DNA of 64,000 nt from positions 5,293,664-5,357,663 of the forward strand of contig NC_051088.1 of the NCBI RefSeq assembly GCF_901709675.1, written 5' to 3'. Of the stretch, positions 35,544 to 47,700 are shown piece by piece. A program made the position numbers and the translations under genes. The notes beneath the pieces are model-generated. The model was not told the origin of the DNA. It did not search any database and saw only the letters and a program-made list of their open reading frames with translations. The DNA comes from Syngnathus acus (lineage: Eukaryota > Chordata > Actinopteri > Syngnathiformes > Syngnathidae). The stretch's first letter is position 1. The number at the start of each line of letters is the position of its first letter.

Positions 35544-37076
35544 TCGAACCCATTCGGTAGCCTCCATCTCATTTTAGTTTTAAATATCCGATTAAACCTG
35601 AAGTACAAAGTATATATGACCTTGTTAGAATACCAAGTTATTTTTACTTCATGGTTTATTATTTTAATCATTACATTTAATCATAAAATTTAATAACCCA
35701 TCCATATCTGAATGCATTTGAATGGTTCTTCAAAATGTCTTACTGTATTATTATAGAGGTGTATAGTAGTATATTGAGGACCATTCGACTTTTGTGACCT
35801 TCTCATTTATTATTTTCATTAGAGTCCATTATTAGGATCACAATATATTTCACTGACCTTCCATCCATTTTCCTAACTGCTTGGGTCAAAAGGGGTATGA
35901 CTCACCATGAGATGGTGTTAGAGATAATTCATAAAATTTCCATTAAACATTAGGTTCCTTGCCAAAATCATGCCAATTGTATTTGTTGATTTTGGCTACC
36001 TCTACAAATATGATACCTTGCCTAATCGACACTTAAAGCAAAGTCTATGCATTTCATTGCAAATCTTAGAGCTGCCTGAGCTGCACATATCTCGTTGTAG
36101 TAAATTTGATGCAAGACGCCTTTAAATAGGACCCCAAATACAACTGCACGATAATGCACGGTGTACATGCTCAAACAAATAATGGGTGAGCACAGCAGCC
36201 AGTGTAATTATGTTCAAGGAGCTTTAATCTTGTATCGCCATGCAGTTGCAAATGTGTTCTGAGCAAAGCCAAAGCTGGCGGAGCTGCATCTGACAGCTCT
36301 CCAAAAGTGATGGATTGCGTACCCTTGCCCTGTGATGTGCATGCACATTTGATGTTGAAATGGTCTATCCACGACACCATTGTCTTTCAATCATGTCAAG
36401 GCAAAGTACAGAAGAGAGCACATTTTCCATTGCCTGACATTATTACTGTGCTGTACACTTTGCAGCACAATCCTCCAACCGCCGCCAGCACGCAAATGCC
36501 TTGTTCTTATGACTTTGCTCACTTTCATTTAGCCTGTTTCTGGAAATCTTATCAAATAGTTATACAATATAGGGGAACATCTAAGGTCATACTCATTCTG
36601 TATCAACACATTCGCCCAAGACCATCCCAGGGTCAAACTGTCACCATCCCAGGGTCAAACTGTCACCATCCTAAAACTTTCATTAACCGGAGAGGCTATT
36701 TTTAATGGACACTTGAACACTGTAAACAGTCATACAAGTGTAAGAAGTTGGCTAATGTTAATATTTAAGAGAGAACTTCCAGTTTTAAAATTGAAAGCAA
36801 CATATTTTTCATTTTTAATTCCGTACCTCAGCCCACCCCACCGCCTCAAAGCGAATTGCGCCACCAGATGTGCCTCTCAACTTTTAACATTGTTAAGTGC
36901 CACACAAAAATAACATAAAGCCAAACACAAAGTAAACACACGGTAAAAGCTAATCTGTTTATCCTTGACCCGATGGTGCATTCATAATTAGAGGCGATTC
37001 TGCAAAAGGGGCAAGTGGGTTTGTGCCCTACTAGATCCAGCAGATGTCGCTGTGGTGCCTCACTTGTTATTTAATT
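35544..37076. other. Upstream intergenic sequence
   Basis: Unique AT-rich DNA apart from a small direct repeat at 36622-36669 and a possible SINE-tail scrap at 35862-35885 (CCATCCATTTTCCTAACTGC). No gene was seen. Confidence 0.45.
36622..36669. repeat. 22-bp tandem duplication
   Basis: CCATCCCAGGGTCAAACTGT plus CA occurs twice in a row with a 22-base period, followed by a third partial CCATCC. Perfect identity implies a recent slippage or duplication event. Confidence 0.9.
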
Positions 37077-37146
37077 TCATCCATCCATCCACTTATTTAA
37101 TTTCATCCATCCATCCATCCATCCATCCATTTTCTGTACCGCTTTT
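37077..37146 (-). mobile_element. SINE/RTE 3' end, severely truncated
   Basis: On the minus strand this is AAGCGGTACAGAAAATGG followed by GGAT repeats, the characteristic 3' terminus of the tRNA-SINE family also present at 20091 and 61430. Only the last bases and the tail remain. The phrase TTATTTAATTTCATCCATCC occurs twice, at about 37068 and 37093. Confidence 0.7.
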
Positions 37147-37369
37147 CAAGTCATAAAATCGACTAAAACTTGAAAAATGATTTTTCTTTGGCTTGTCATT
37201 ATATCAGCACCCATCATATTTTTACATATTCATACTATGTATGAGGACAATAAAAGGCATTCTGATTCTGATTGCACAGCACGCATCAGATCACGGACAC
37301 AGTCCGTCTTGCCTCCAACCCACCACCTACACCCCCAGCCTCCGGCCCAGCACACTGAGGGTTAAACAC
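37147..37369. other. Upstream intergenic sequence
   Basis: Unique. Short C-rich patch near 37310-37350. No feature was recognised. Confidence 0.45.
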
Positions 37370-37625
37370 ATGGCTCGGTGCCATGGCTTCATGGGAATGG
37401 AATGTGGAGTGCTGCGTGTGCACAGCTCCTTTCCCAGCATCCTTCACTGCTCTGGCGCATGCTAATGATCAGTATTATTGAAGCACAATTGATGGGGTAG
37501 CAAGCAAACAAGAGAAACTAATTACTACTACGGCTTTATTGTCCTTTAATTACTCAAGCTCTGTGGCAATTAGCGTTGCACAAAGGCGCAGGCCTACTTT
37601 AATCTCAAGTAAAATGTGATGCAGA
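37370..37625. promoter_or_regulatory. Candidate upstream enhancer with clustered homeodomain motifs
   Basis: CTAATTAC (37518-37525), TTTAATTAC (37545-37553) and CAATTAG (37567-37573) cluster within 60 bases, preceded by GCATGCTAATGATC. This is one of the densest homeodomain-type clusters in the window and the sequence is repeat-free. It lies about 4 kb upstream of tox2. Function is inferred. Confidence 0.4.
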
Positions 37626-38644
37626 TGAAAACATTTGGAGGATGAAAGGTAGATAAGATCATGTGGATTTCGGTCTGTTTGGCAGAAAAGGGGGCTGACT
37701 TGGGTAAAGGACGGAAAAACAAAAGGATTGCTGAGGGTTGAGCTCATTTTGACCCAGAATGAGTCATCGCAACAAGAAATAACATATGCCAACCAGCATT
37801 AATAAAGAGCAGTCCCACAAAATTGTAGCACTACAGGTGTGAATTGTACTTTTTTAAAATTTTCATCTCCTGTGATAAACAATAAGATAGATTTAACTAG
37901 CAGCTTCCAAGGGTGGTTAAATGCATTAGGAGTGTGACAATGGCATGATCAGAAGCTAAAGAAGCCAAGCTAATGAATGCTACATGATAACTTTCAACAT
38001 CAAACATCCTGAAGTACAATCATGTTTGTGGAGCTGTACAAGCACTGCACAGAACAAACAGGAATGGTCACAGATATTGCCCCTTTTGAGCTGAGTGCCC
38101 ATGGCGATGCTAAGATAGGAGGGGCAAAGGAGTCAGTGCATTCCGTGTGTGTGGGCGCAAGGAAAATAAAAAATGAAGTATTTGCCGGCGGATTGTGCTG
38201 TATATAGTTGTGCATATTATACAATTACGGCAAGGGAAGTGAGAATTACATTCCATTCACATTCCAAAGTTAAACACATCTAGGAGCTTATATTTCAAAT
38301 GTTCTGTGTGGATAGTGCACATTTTGTCAGTGACTAAAAAATTAAAATCATGAAAATCGATTCAGAAATGAGCATGTTACGAGTGAGGGCCACCGCAAAA
38401 ACTGGCGCATCGTTTTTGTAGAGGTGCAATGGCCTCGTTAGTTTATTTGGGAATTTGGCAGACAGCTCTGCACCATGCTGGGTATTCCGGTGGCTGCTCA
38501 AACTCTGTCTATTGGCGCAGGTAGTGTAATGCAATTTTGGTGAATTTGATCAGGGTGCAGGCAGACAGATTCTGAGCTCTGCGCATATGTGTGGTGGATA
38601 ATTCATTCAGAAAGATAACAGCATCATTGAAGAAATCAAATCAA
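37626..38644. other. Upstream intergenic sequence without recognised features
   Basis: Unique AT-rich DNA. Confidence 0.5.
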
Positions 38645-38654
38645 TGAAACCATA

Positions 38655-39160
38655 CCTCTTAATATTATTATTATTATTATTAATATTATTATCAGACTTA
38701 GACTCAACTTTATCCATTCTGGGGGATTACTCCCTCAGGAAATTCTGGTTCCAGTAGAAAAACACAGAAAAACAGACCAAAATAGAATAGTGCACATGAG
38801 TAACAAACAAAGAGTTGAGCAATAAATAAATAGAGCATTGAGTAATAAATGAAGTGTTGAGTAATAAATACATTGTCAAGTAATGAACAAGCATTGACGG
38901 TCATCCCCCGGTCCTTTCGCCTCATTCCTCCAACTAAGACGTTATGCAGTTTGAAAGCTTGAGGAACAAAAAAAAAAATTATTATCTTTATTATATATTT
39001 AAAATTCCCCACCTATCCTCGGTACAGCTATGGGAGGATGGCAGGCAGTTTGATGACTTGAGGGACAAAGAAAATTATTATTATTATCTTTACTATATAT
39101 TTTAAATCCTCCACCTCGCCTCGGTACAGCTATGGGAAGATGGCAGGCACTCACAATCAC
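38655..39160 (-). mobile_element. LINE 3' fragment (Rex1/CR1-like) with internal tandem duplication
   Basis: On the minus strand the 3' end reads GAATGGATAAAGTTGAGTCT followed by AAGTCTGATAATAATA, a tail of the kind seen at Rex1/Babar-type fish LINEs. Upstream are GGGGGATTACTCCCTCAG-type words in complement. A segment of about 100 bases is tandemly duplicated (38946-39044 and 39045-39146). No reverse-transcriptase coding remains. The exact LINE clade is from memory. Confidence 0.5.
38946..39146. repeat. Tandem duplication, two diverged units of about 100 bp
   Basis: Both units begin GCAGTTTGA, contain CTTGAGG.ACAAA, an ATTATTATCTTTA stretch and CCTCGGTACAGCTATGGGA, and end ATGGCAGGCA. They differ at several positions, so the duplication is not recent. 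Confidence 0.85.
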
Positions 39161-39249
39161 AAACAATAGGGTAGGGAGGAAGTGTCCAAGAAATTACCCT
39201 CACCACCTTTACATCATCTGTCAGTAGAGATATGCTTGTAATATTTTAT

Positions 39250-39251
39250 TT

Positions 39252-39284
<33 letters not shown>

Positions 39285-39298
39285 CGAGAGAGAGAGAT
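39250..39298. repeat. TA then GA microsatellite
   Basis: About 10 TA units switch directly into GA units with one CG interruption, the same TA-to-GA arrangement seen at 29099-29130. Confidence 0.9.
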
Positions 39299-42200
39299 TT
39301 TGACAAGAAATCAAGACAATTACCATATTCTAATTTCGTCACGTGAACTATGCCGTGAAAGGTAAATATGATAAATGCAAATTATCCCATCATGCTAAAA
39401 ACTGTCTTAAAACACAGTTTGCATCTGTATGCTCTACTGGCCTTTGGGTCTTGACAAGCTTAAAATATAAAGTACGTTTCATTTGACATTTCTTTGGTTG
39501 TTTTCGAAATTGACATACCGAGAAAATAAAGTGATGTATGTAAAGCACAACGAGAAGTTGTGCTTGTTATTTGTCATGCACCACCTGTCCGTGGTGACTA
39601 TGACTGGAAAACTGAGAGCCTTCAGGGCATTTAAAACTCAATTTAACTCAGGGGCAAGATAAATGTCAAGGATTTTTCATTTACTCAGAATAATTTTATT
39701 AAATGTCAGCGGACCTCATGGCTTCAATAAATGTAGTCAGGTAATGTAGAAAGTATAATTTGGCGTTTGTACAGGAGAGAGAGAGATAAAAAAATATTTT
39801 GTTTTCTATATACGTATAATAGTATATATATATATATGTATACTATATATATATATCTTGCATTTGATTTTAAAAAAGATACTGCATTTTCTTTGTAATT
39901 TTACAAGTGATCCTCAAAATCTATAAAAAAGCATAGTCAACAATCATTGTCCGGTCAGAATCGGTTGGTGGAATTAACAACATTTTGACAGTGAAGACTA
40001 AATTAAGTAGTCAATGCTACACATTGACTTGATTCACTGACATTGTGTCAGTGTGACAGCTGCAATCTTATCGACAGCTCACTAATTCATCACAGGTTTT
40101 CGAGTGCAACACTGTGCAAACTCCGTTTCGGGCCACCATACACTCCCTTGATGTAAAACATCAATGTCAGTATGTTTTTTTTCACCACATCCACGACTAT
40201 GACTCCAACTCTATGACTACGTTTTTTCCTCTATTTAAACTTTGCCCCCTGTAACTCTTTCATTTCACTCTTGTAGTAACCCTAAAATATCCCCTATGAT
40301 GTTTTGGAGGCAAGGAGGTCGCGCCCTGTTTCCCCAAATGATAACACACGCTAAGTGTCTGACATCTGAGCTGTTACATTTGCATCATGGGAGCTTTTTC
40401 TTGATAAATTTCATTCTCTGCCCCATATTGCATTTTGCATTTGTCAAAATTCAAGTGGAGGAAAAGTGCTTAGACAGAATTTGATTGACATTACGTTCTA
40501 ATAGTCCACCTTGGAAATCAGCATGAATCGTAATCATGGAAAATCACCACAGGGCCTCTGTGTATTGACTCTTGAGCTGGTTAAAGATGTGGAGACCTTT
40601 TATTGCAAAGCCTAGAGGAAGTGAAAGAGGGCTGCGGGAAGATCACGTTTCATTTAGCACTTCCCTTTGAAAGATATAGTATGGGCTTCACTTCAATTTG
40701 TTAACATTTTATGCAGAGATAATGAACAACTATCTGTTATTTTAAAAAAATGGAGCGTGATCTGCTGTTGACCATATAGTGAGCCCACTTCCAGAATACA
40801 AGAACAATGCCATATGCATATAAAAAATCATATTATTAAAATCATTAACTCCTAGGCCTCACATATTGTGGAAAGGTGGGATTATGTTTAAAAAAATACT
40901 TTCGAACATTCTACAGCTCAGCATTTTGGTATGATTTTTGACTCGGAGCCAGAGCATTTCAAACATACCCATTGGGTGACGTTTTTGATGACAAACTAGC
41001 CATGAAAGAACTGGGATGTCTTCATCTTCAGGGAATTTTGTAGAGATTCTGGCAATTTAGGGATTGAGCATAATCATGCTACAATTTGAGGTAATATGCA
41101 TATCCAGGTTCAGGATGCTCCGAAAAGGCGCACGTAGTATACGACAGCAAATATATGCTCAGGCCACATTTAACAACCTGCTAAACTCTATGTAAAGCAG
41201 ATGTATTGCACTGTGTGAAGCAAATGGTGGTCACTGGTTTACATATACTACTGTACATATGCATATAGCGGTGGAACGAAAACCGATTTAAATCAAAACG
41301 TCTGTTTAGATTTAAAAGATTGTGTTGAATGGAGATAAGTATTGAATCGTATATAAATTAGCCATATGGTATTCATTGATGGCTCCTGTCAGATGAATAG
41401 CATGTTCACCTCTTGGTAATGCCCAATTTTTATGGTATGGACAAAACAAAAAGAAGACAAACATACAGACTTTAAATGATTTTCTTCAGATGCCAGACAA
41501 TGAAGCTTTGCAACCATGCTTCTAAATTGATCATAATCAATGACGCAAGCAAATTATGCAGTTTATAATACTGGCATCATCTCAAACAATTTCAGTTTTA
41601 CTCTGATTCAGAGACAACACACGTGGTAATCTTCACTATGCATCTTGGTAGAACAATGCATTTGCTTCTCATCTCCCTTCAAATGACTAAATGAAGCATA
41701 CTTGAGCTTTATCTGGACTGAAGGACCATGCCTGCATTGGCATCCTTCCAGGTCCTGCAGGGCTGTGAAACAAAATAGACACCCCATATAAATGTATTGG
41801 AGACATTTTATTGGCACCAAAAAAAAGCACCAATGTTGAACACTTAAGATATTAAAGGGGTATTTTACCCTTTATTTCATGGAGTGCCAGATGTGAACAA
41901 TCTACGTACATACATATAGTAGTATAGGTATTGAGAGAATACTCTGATACCAAATTCAATTCACACGCTGCATGTATATTTGTGTTAGAGAGAACTAGAT
42001 GTCACACACACACACAGGAGAGATGTATTAGACAAAAGGGAAAAATGCACAATGAAGTGAAAGCACAATGAAATGACCATTCCACTTTCATGTGGCTATT
42101 GAGTTGTGTTTTTGTATTTGCTCATTTAAAAGCTGGTGTGTAGTGTCATTGCAGGTTGTTTCAGGCATGCGCTTAATGTAACCAGGCTGATATTGTCTTT

Positions 42201-42639
42201 GGGTCATGTGAAAATGGATGTGTATGTGTACATAGACAAGGGAAAGATTTAGAAAAAAAATTCAAATGCGTTGGAATTGGGCATTGAGGATCTGGTTTAC
42301 AGATACAGTATGAATGATTGTGACTGTTGGGATTGTTCCAGTGTATAATCTGCATTTGCAAAATGGATGCATGGATGGCACTTTATGTAAACTAAAACCG
42401 AGATTGTGCATGAATGCATAGAAAATACATTTGAAAAAATACCTCTGGTTAAGTGGACCAAAAAAAAAAAAATTCTGCATTGTTTTCCTAACCTCCTCGC
42501 TTGGTAACTGTGGCTTTTCAGCAGATTGGATTGCTTTTACCAAAGGTTGAGTTAATTATTTTGACCTAGCACATTATGTTGAAAATTGGTTTTGGGCAGG
42601 CTGAAGAGCTGAAGCTGGTCATCAAAATCCCAGTCAAGG
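39299..42639. other. Upstream intergenic sequence
   Basis: Mostly unique AT-rich DNA, with a TA-rich palindromic patch at 39813-39857 and a poly(A) run at 42459-42471. Nothing else was recognised. Confidence 0.5.
39813..39857. repeat. TA-rich palindromic tract
   Basis: TACGTATAATAGTATATATA and GTATACTATATATATATC sections are mutually complementary, so the tract could extrude a cruciform. Confidence 0.8.
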
Positions 42640-42937
42640 TGGCTGGCCCACCTATGAAAAATGGTTGGGTTGTATCTGGGTTGTATTCTGTATCCAAAAA
42701 CAAAAGTTATTGAAGGGAATGTTGGTTGTAAAATTTGTAATATACTGATCACCTGGTATCCCATTTCTTGGCAGCTTTAACTCATCAGTATGGTAGTTCT
42801 TATCCCTTGTTGTATCAAAATCTTGACCCTGCGTCAAATCATCAACCCAATACGCTGGATACAAAGCAGGATTGTCTTGGTCTTTGAAGGACCCAGCGCT
42901 GGGTTGGCTATTTCACACAATTTGGGTTACTTTAGAC
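42640..42937. repeat. GGGTT/AACCC-type repeat, left part
   Basis: Recurrent GGTTGGGTTGT, CTGGGTTG and AACCCAA words, including the perfect 14-base palindrome ACCCAGCGCTGGGT at 42891-42904. These words mark a familiar but unnamed fish repeat. Similar words resume beyond the hAT element at 43540, suggesting the hAT landed inside it. Confidence 0.4.
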
Positions 42938-43502
42938 CAGGGGTGTCCAAATCTTTTACAAAGAGGGCCAAATTCAACGAGGTGAAAATGTGTGTGACCA
43001 TTCAGCTTCCTGTAGCTTTCATTTTCCATGGTGTTTGTTTCCAGTCACTGTTGTACTTTGCATGCTTCGACTGGTGATGTCTCTTCATGTTGAATTTGAA
43101 AACAGGCACAGTCTCTGTGCAAATTCGGCAGACAGTTGTTTTAGAACATATGCCAATTTCCACTTGTCTTGAAAGCGACGGCGCTCTTTGCCAACTTTCT
43201 TTTTCTTCACCAGAGTCTCCCTTTTAGAAATGGGCTGTAAAACGTCATGCAGTCAGGGGGTCATTTTGACACGGAACACGACTTTGAGAGTGCGCTTAGA
43301 TTATATTTACGAAAGCGTGGCCACAGGTCTGCTGCTGTTTTCTGGTGAAATATAAAATGGCTTTTTGTACATGTGTATTTTCTGCTGAGGTCAACAGTGC
43401 TGACGGGCCACACATGATTAATTTTAAGCCAGAGGCTGCAGCCCGGTAGAAATTTGAACACAGGCTGCATTTGACCCAAAGACCGGACTTTGGATCCAGC
43501 AG
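42938..43502. mobile_element. hAT-type non-autonomous element
   Basis: The left end is CAGGGGTGTCCAAATC followed by AAGAGGGCCA, typical of a fish hAT family. The right end contains CCGGACTTTGGATCC, a degraded complement of the left terminus. No clear 8-bp duplication survives. The interior has no long transposase frame, so it is a decayed or non-autonomous copy. Confidence 0.7.
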
Positions 43503-43539
43503 TTTTGAGAATGTTGTGGAAAGGTGAAGTCAATACTCT

Positions 43540-43760
43540 AAAAACGGTTGGGTCATAAATAACCCAATATGGGTTTAAAAAAAAAAAAAAAAAAAAAAAA
43601 GACCGATTCAATTTTCAGGGTTATTCATTTCACCTGACAACTAACCTAAAAATGAATAAACCATAAAACAATGCCAAACATTGGGTTGTTTTGTATATTA
43701 TTCATCTGACCCAGATTTTTAGGGTTAAATGAACCCAAAGAGTTAATGTTAGGGTTTTAG
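43540..43760. repeat. GGGTT/AACCC-type repeat, right part, with poly(A)
   Basis: ACGGTTGGGTCA, AATAACCCAATATGGGTT, CATTGGGTTGTT and TAGGGTTAAATGAACCC words recur around a 24-base poly(A) run (43577-43600). It is likely the other half of the repeat interrupted by the hAT at 42938. Confidence 0.4.
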
Positions 43761-44189
43761 GGTGTATTTAGAGTAAATGAATGGTCAAAATAATATTCAA
43801 ACATATGTGTAAGAACTGAGCATTGTGTGAGCAACATATTGTTGTAGTCCTCAAGAAGTTCCACATCAAAAGTGGATGAAGATTTTATGATTTGTATGAA
43901 TGTCTCTGTGTCGGACACATGAATAAACCATGATATGAAACATAGCACTCATCACTCTATGGCAACAACGATAATCTTTCAAGCCTGATTTCAACCTTTT
44001 CTCTTGTGCTTTTTACATACTCAAACACACTGATGCAGCCATTGTAAAGTAGGAGTGAATGCAACATTTCCATTACTGGTAAACACAGACTCTGGGCAGA
44101 GGTACCACCGGGGGGTGGGATCGAGAGATCAAATCCATTAGATTTTATGGCATGGTGATGTAGATGAGATTTCCTCTTTCCAGATCAAG
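43761..44189. other. Upstream intergenic sequence without recognised features
   Basis: Unique AT-rich DNA. Confidence 0.45.
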
Positions 44190-44680
44190 AAAAAGAAGGC
44201 GGCCCCATAAGCACTGTCACTCCTTGCCGTGTCTAACGTGTCTCTTTGTGCACAAGCATTGCAGTGGATCTTATAAGCAATTACAACCATTGGTCCATTG
44301 CATCACCGCTTGATCTCGTGATGGAACAAACCTAATCTTAATCCTGATGCATACAGAGGAGAGCGTCATAATACTGTTGCTTTTCTGTTTGTGCAAATAA
44401 GAGTGCAAAGGGGGGGGAAACACTCCCTGCTCTGGTAATTTGCTCCAGAGAAACACTGCAAAATAAAAGTGCTGTGGAAATAAAAAGCTTTTTTTTAAGG
44501 TCTGAAAGCCACAGCTGCTTGGCAAGCGCAGACTGCCTCCTTTTGTCTTTTATCTTCTTCTGTAATGCACACAGGTGCTGCTTAATTCAATTGGAGAACG
44601 TTGCCATGGTTTTACATTAATATATTTCCATGTTACCATTTCCACTGTTGTCATGGAGATGATAGGACCTATTTGAACTG
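44190..44680. promoter_or_regulatory. Candidate upstream regulatory block
   Basis: Complex repeat-free sequence with CTTATAAGCAATTACAACC near 44270, CTTAATTCAATTGG near 44580 and CTTAATCCTGATGCATAC near 44337. Inferred from motif content. Confidence 0.3.
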
Positions 44681-44714
44681 AAAGCAGAGATGGCTTTTTT
44701 ATGGGGGTATTCTC

Positions 44715-44812
44715 TTGCTCTTCTCTCTGTCTTCTCTCCTCCTCTCTCCCCCTCTCTCTCTCTCGCTCTCCCTCCCTCTCCCTCTCTCTGTCTCTCTCTC
44801 TTCCTCTCTCAC
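44715..44812. repeat. Pyrimidine-rich (CT) tract
   Basis: About 98 bases of almost pure C/T with CTCTCTCT sections. Mirror-symmetric pieces could form triplex DNA. Confidence 0.9.
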
Positions 44813-45099
44813 ATTTTACCCCTTTTTTTTGTACATGCTGAAATTATGCTTACATGGCAACACATTCATGCATGCTGCACAGTTCTTTGTGCGTGCTTTT
44901 TGCTATGATGCGCATATCATATTTGCACTCCAACATGTGACATTGAAAATAATTTCCATTAATGTTCGAGTCGGCGTTGCCCCTCCAATCACCACTCAAC
45001 CCGTACTGATTGAATCCATTTGGAATCCAAAGAGAAATCGAGTACAGAGGAAAATGAGCGGGTTAATCAACTCCATTGGAGATGGAATTTGTTGAAAAA
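44813..45099. other. Upstream intergenic sequence
   Basis: Unique; nothing recognised. Confidence 0.45.
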
Positions 45100-45345
45100 T
45101 CCAAGCCACAGTGTAAAATGCAAACACTTTTTATTTACGCTAACATCTCATGCAAGACTGGGATATTCCATTTTAAAGTAATTGCATGCTTTTATCAAAT
45201 CAATATTCCTCCCCGCTATTATAATTGCATCTTTCTGTCAATTTGATGCAATTCCAACAGCCAAACGTAATGCGGGTATATCCAATTTACTCGAGCAAGG
45301 CAAACTTGATAGAACGCTTGTATTGGCTATTAAGGCTTTAAGGTT
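45100..45345. promoter_or_regulatory. Candidate upstream regulatory block
   Basis: AT-rich but complex sequence with AAAGTAATTGCATGC near 45175, ATTATAATTGCATC near 45219 and TTTGATGCAATTCC near 45242, repeated combinations of TAATT and TGCAT. Inference only. Confidence 0.35.
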
Positions 45346-46264
45346 TGTTTTGTTCTTCTTGAACATGCCAGCTGAACATCTACCCTGTGCCAATTCAAAG
45401 TCACCTTGGATCTTATGGAACTCATTATTTCTGCAGTAGATGGATCACTGAAAAGTTAAGAAGGGAAAAAAACATCACATAACGCTTTCTTCAACTGGCC
45501 AAAGCGCCTTGATATGAGAAAAAGCAAACACCTTGGCTTAAAGTTGGTTTGAAAAATGTAACAAATTGATGGTTGAGTTTCATCAACAAATGCTGATTTG
45601 AAGCAGAGTCAAATGTGGCCTATTTTTTGCTGCATTAACATAGAAGAATCATTTAGGGGGAATTTTACACCGGCACCATTTTAGATCGCTCTTGGTGCCA
45701 TTGTGAAATGAAATATATCAAAAGTGGATCACAGTATGTGTCCAGCTTTCTCACAAACACCCCTTTATTGTCATTGCCAATACACTCTAAACTAGAAACA
45801 ACTGAGATACATGCAACAATCTCACCTAATCCTTTAACACACGACAGAAGCAGTTTTAAATAATGAATAGATATTGAACATGATTAATTACTGTATTTAT
45901 TGCAAGCTGGCTCCTATGGATATGAACAAAAAGTATGACACGATACAATTTGGTCATTTTACATTTTGTCATTGTGTAAAAAAACGACGTATATAAAGAA
46001 ATATATAATGAATACTTCCCAACACATCGTCTTACAACCTTTTACTGCTTTCAGATCAACGACTAATAACAGTCAATATAAGTGTAAAAGCATACAGATG
46101 ATCTGAATAGTTCCCTTATTTATGTCAGAAAGAAAACTTAAGACCCATTGCGAAGAACCTATTTTTTATTTTATTTTTTTTATAAACACTAAGTGACAAG
46201 ATGGTTACTCTTTCTGCACACTGACAGTTCATTCCAGACTAGGGAAAATGTCAAAAATGTTTAG
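45346..46264. other. Upstream intergenic sequence without recognised features
   Basis: Unique AT-rich DNA. Confidence 0.5.
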
Positions 46265-46530
46265 TCACGGCTGAGTGGAGTTAATTACCGTCCTCTAGGC
46301 TGCCTCACAACTCAGTGCCACTAATGGTCTTGAGCTACAGATAAAATTCCATTTACAGGAATGTTGCAGCCACAAGATCTGATTTGGCCAATATGAAATA
46401 TTTACTTGGATGTAATTAAAGTGACAACGCTCATCACCAACTCGTACCCAGGAAGAATGAATTGCCCTGAATAGATGAAAAGCAAAACAAACACCGATGG
46501 CGATTTGGTTGAAGATGGCCTGTAAATTTA
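46265..46530. promoter_or_regulatory. Candidate upstream regulatory block
   Basis: GTTAATTACC at 46280-46289 matches HNF1/homeodomain-type half sites. CACTAATGG and GATGTAATTAAAG follow in a complex, repeat-free context. Inference only. Confidence 0.35.
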
Positions 46531-47084
46531 CATTAGTGTGGGATTATTGTAATATTGTTATGATGGAGTAAGTGCTGATTTGAAATTGTTATGATGACTG
46601 CATAGGCTTTATATTAGAAAAACTATTCTACTTTTACTGCTTGATGTACATTTTAAAATTCTGATTTCTCTACCAATGAAAATGTGTGAGATAACAGCTT
46701 CATATGATTCAATCCCTTCTTGCTCCAAAGGCAAAATGAAATAACTGGCACTTGCAGAACCCGCCCACTATGATGTCGGAATGGCAAACTAGATAGAGTG
46801 ATGATGGCACTGAATTAGATAACTTCATAATTCTGTTTATATTTGTGTATGTATGTGCATATATATCCATATAAATATACATAAATGTAGGAACATATAG
46901 AATCGTACATACGTAGAATATGCACGCCCACCACGATTGATAAATAAATACTATCGATTTGTGCAAAGCAAACAGCATTAGGACCCTCTGAAATGGCATC
47001 AACAAAGAGACATGCTTACGAGGCACAATTCAAGGAACCAACAACCAACCTGTGTATCCATGTGTTGCAATTCATGCAGTTGAA
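46531..47084. other. Upstream intergenic sequence
   Basis: Unique AT-rich DNA. The right edge may be the eroded 5' part of the Tc1 relic that follows. Confidence 0.4.
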
Positions 47085-47700
47085 GTAATTGCTGGCAAAT
47101 GCTGGCTGTTAAGTACAAGTGACAACAATCTCCCGTATTCTTCGTATGACTGGGCTATCAGATAGTGTGGCAAAATGGAAGCCTTATATTATGAAGAAAA
47201 TCCCACACTTGAGATCTCCAAATCACATGACTGTGGAAAAATGTGTTATTGCCTGATGAAACCAAGATTAAGTATTTTGGCGCATCATGCTTTGGGGCTG
47301 TTTTTCTTCAGATGACCTAAGGTGAAGGGTATTATGAACAAGTGTCTATGTGTGTCTATGGTGTGATATGAAGAGGTCGGCTCACAGAGGAAACTCTTGC
47401 AATCTGACAGATATAGAGTGATTTTGCAAAGAGTAGACAAAAATTGCCACCTCAAGATGTGCCATACTGACAGACTCCTACCCAAAAAGAACAAGTGCTG
47501 TCATATGAGCCAAAGTTGCAGCTTTGAAGGTGTGCATATGTATGCAACCAGGTTCATTGTATGTATTTTTTTTAAACTGTCCAGATTACAGGTCACAGCA
47601 ATTGTGGAAAGTGTTTTGAATATTGATCTTATTATTTTTTCCCCCATCACAAAAACATCCTATTTGAGCAGGGGTGTGTAGACTTTTTATCTCCACTGTA
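47085..47700 (+). pseudogene. Tc1-like transposase relic, 5'-truncated and internally deleted
   Basis: The sequence follows the order of fish Tc1 transposons: ACAATCTCCCGTATTC, then GTGGCAAAATGGAAGCC (residues VAKWKP), GATGAAACCAAGATTAAG (the SDETK-type region around the first catalytic aspartate, here DETKIK), GCATCATGCTTTGGGGCTG (the tryptophan-glycine block), and a C-terminal part ending near TGACAGACTCCTACCC. The stretch with the remaining catalytic residues is deleted. The 3' end carries the inverted repeat AGGGGTGTGTAGACTTTTTA and ends in TA at 47700. The left inverted repeat is missing. Dead copy. Confidence 0.85.
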
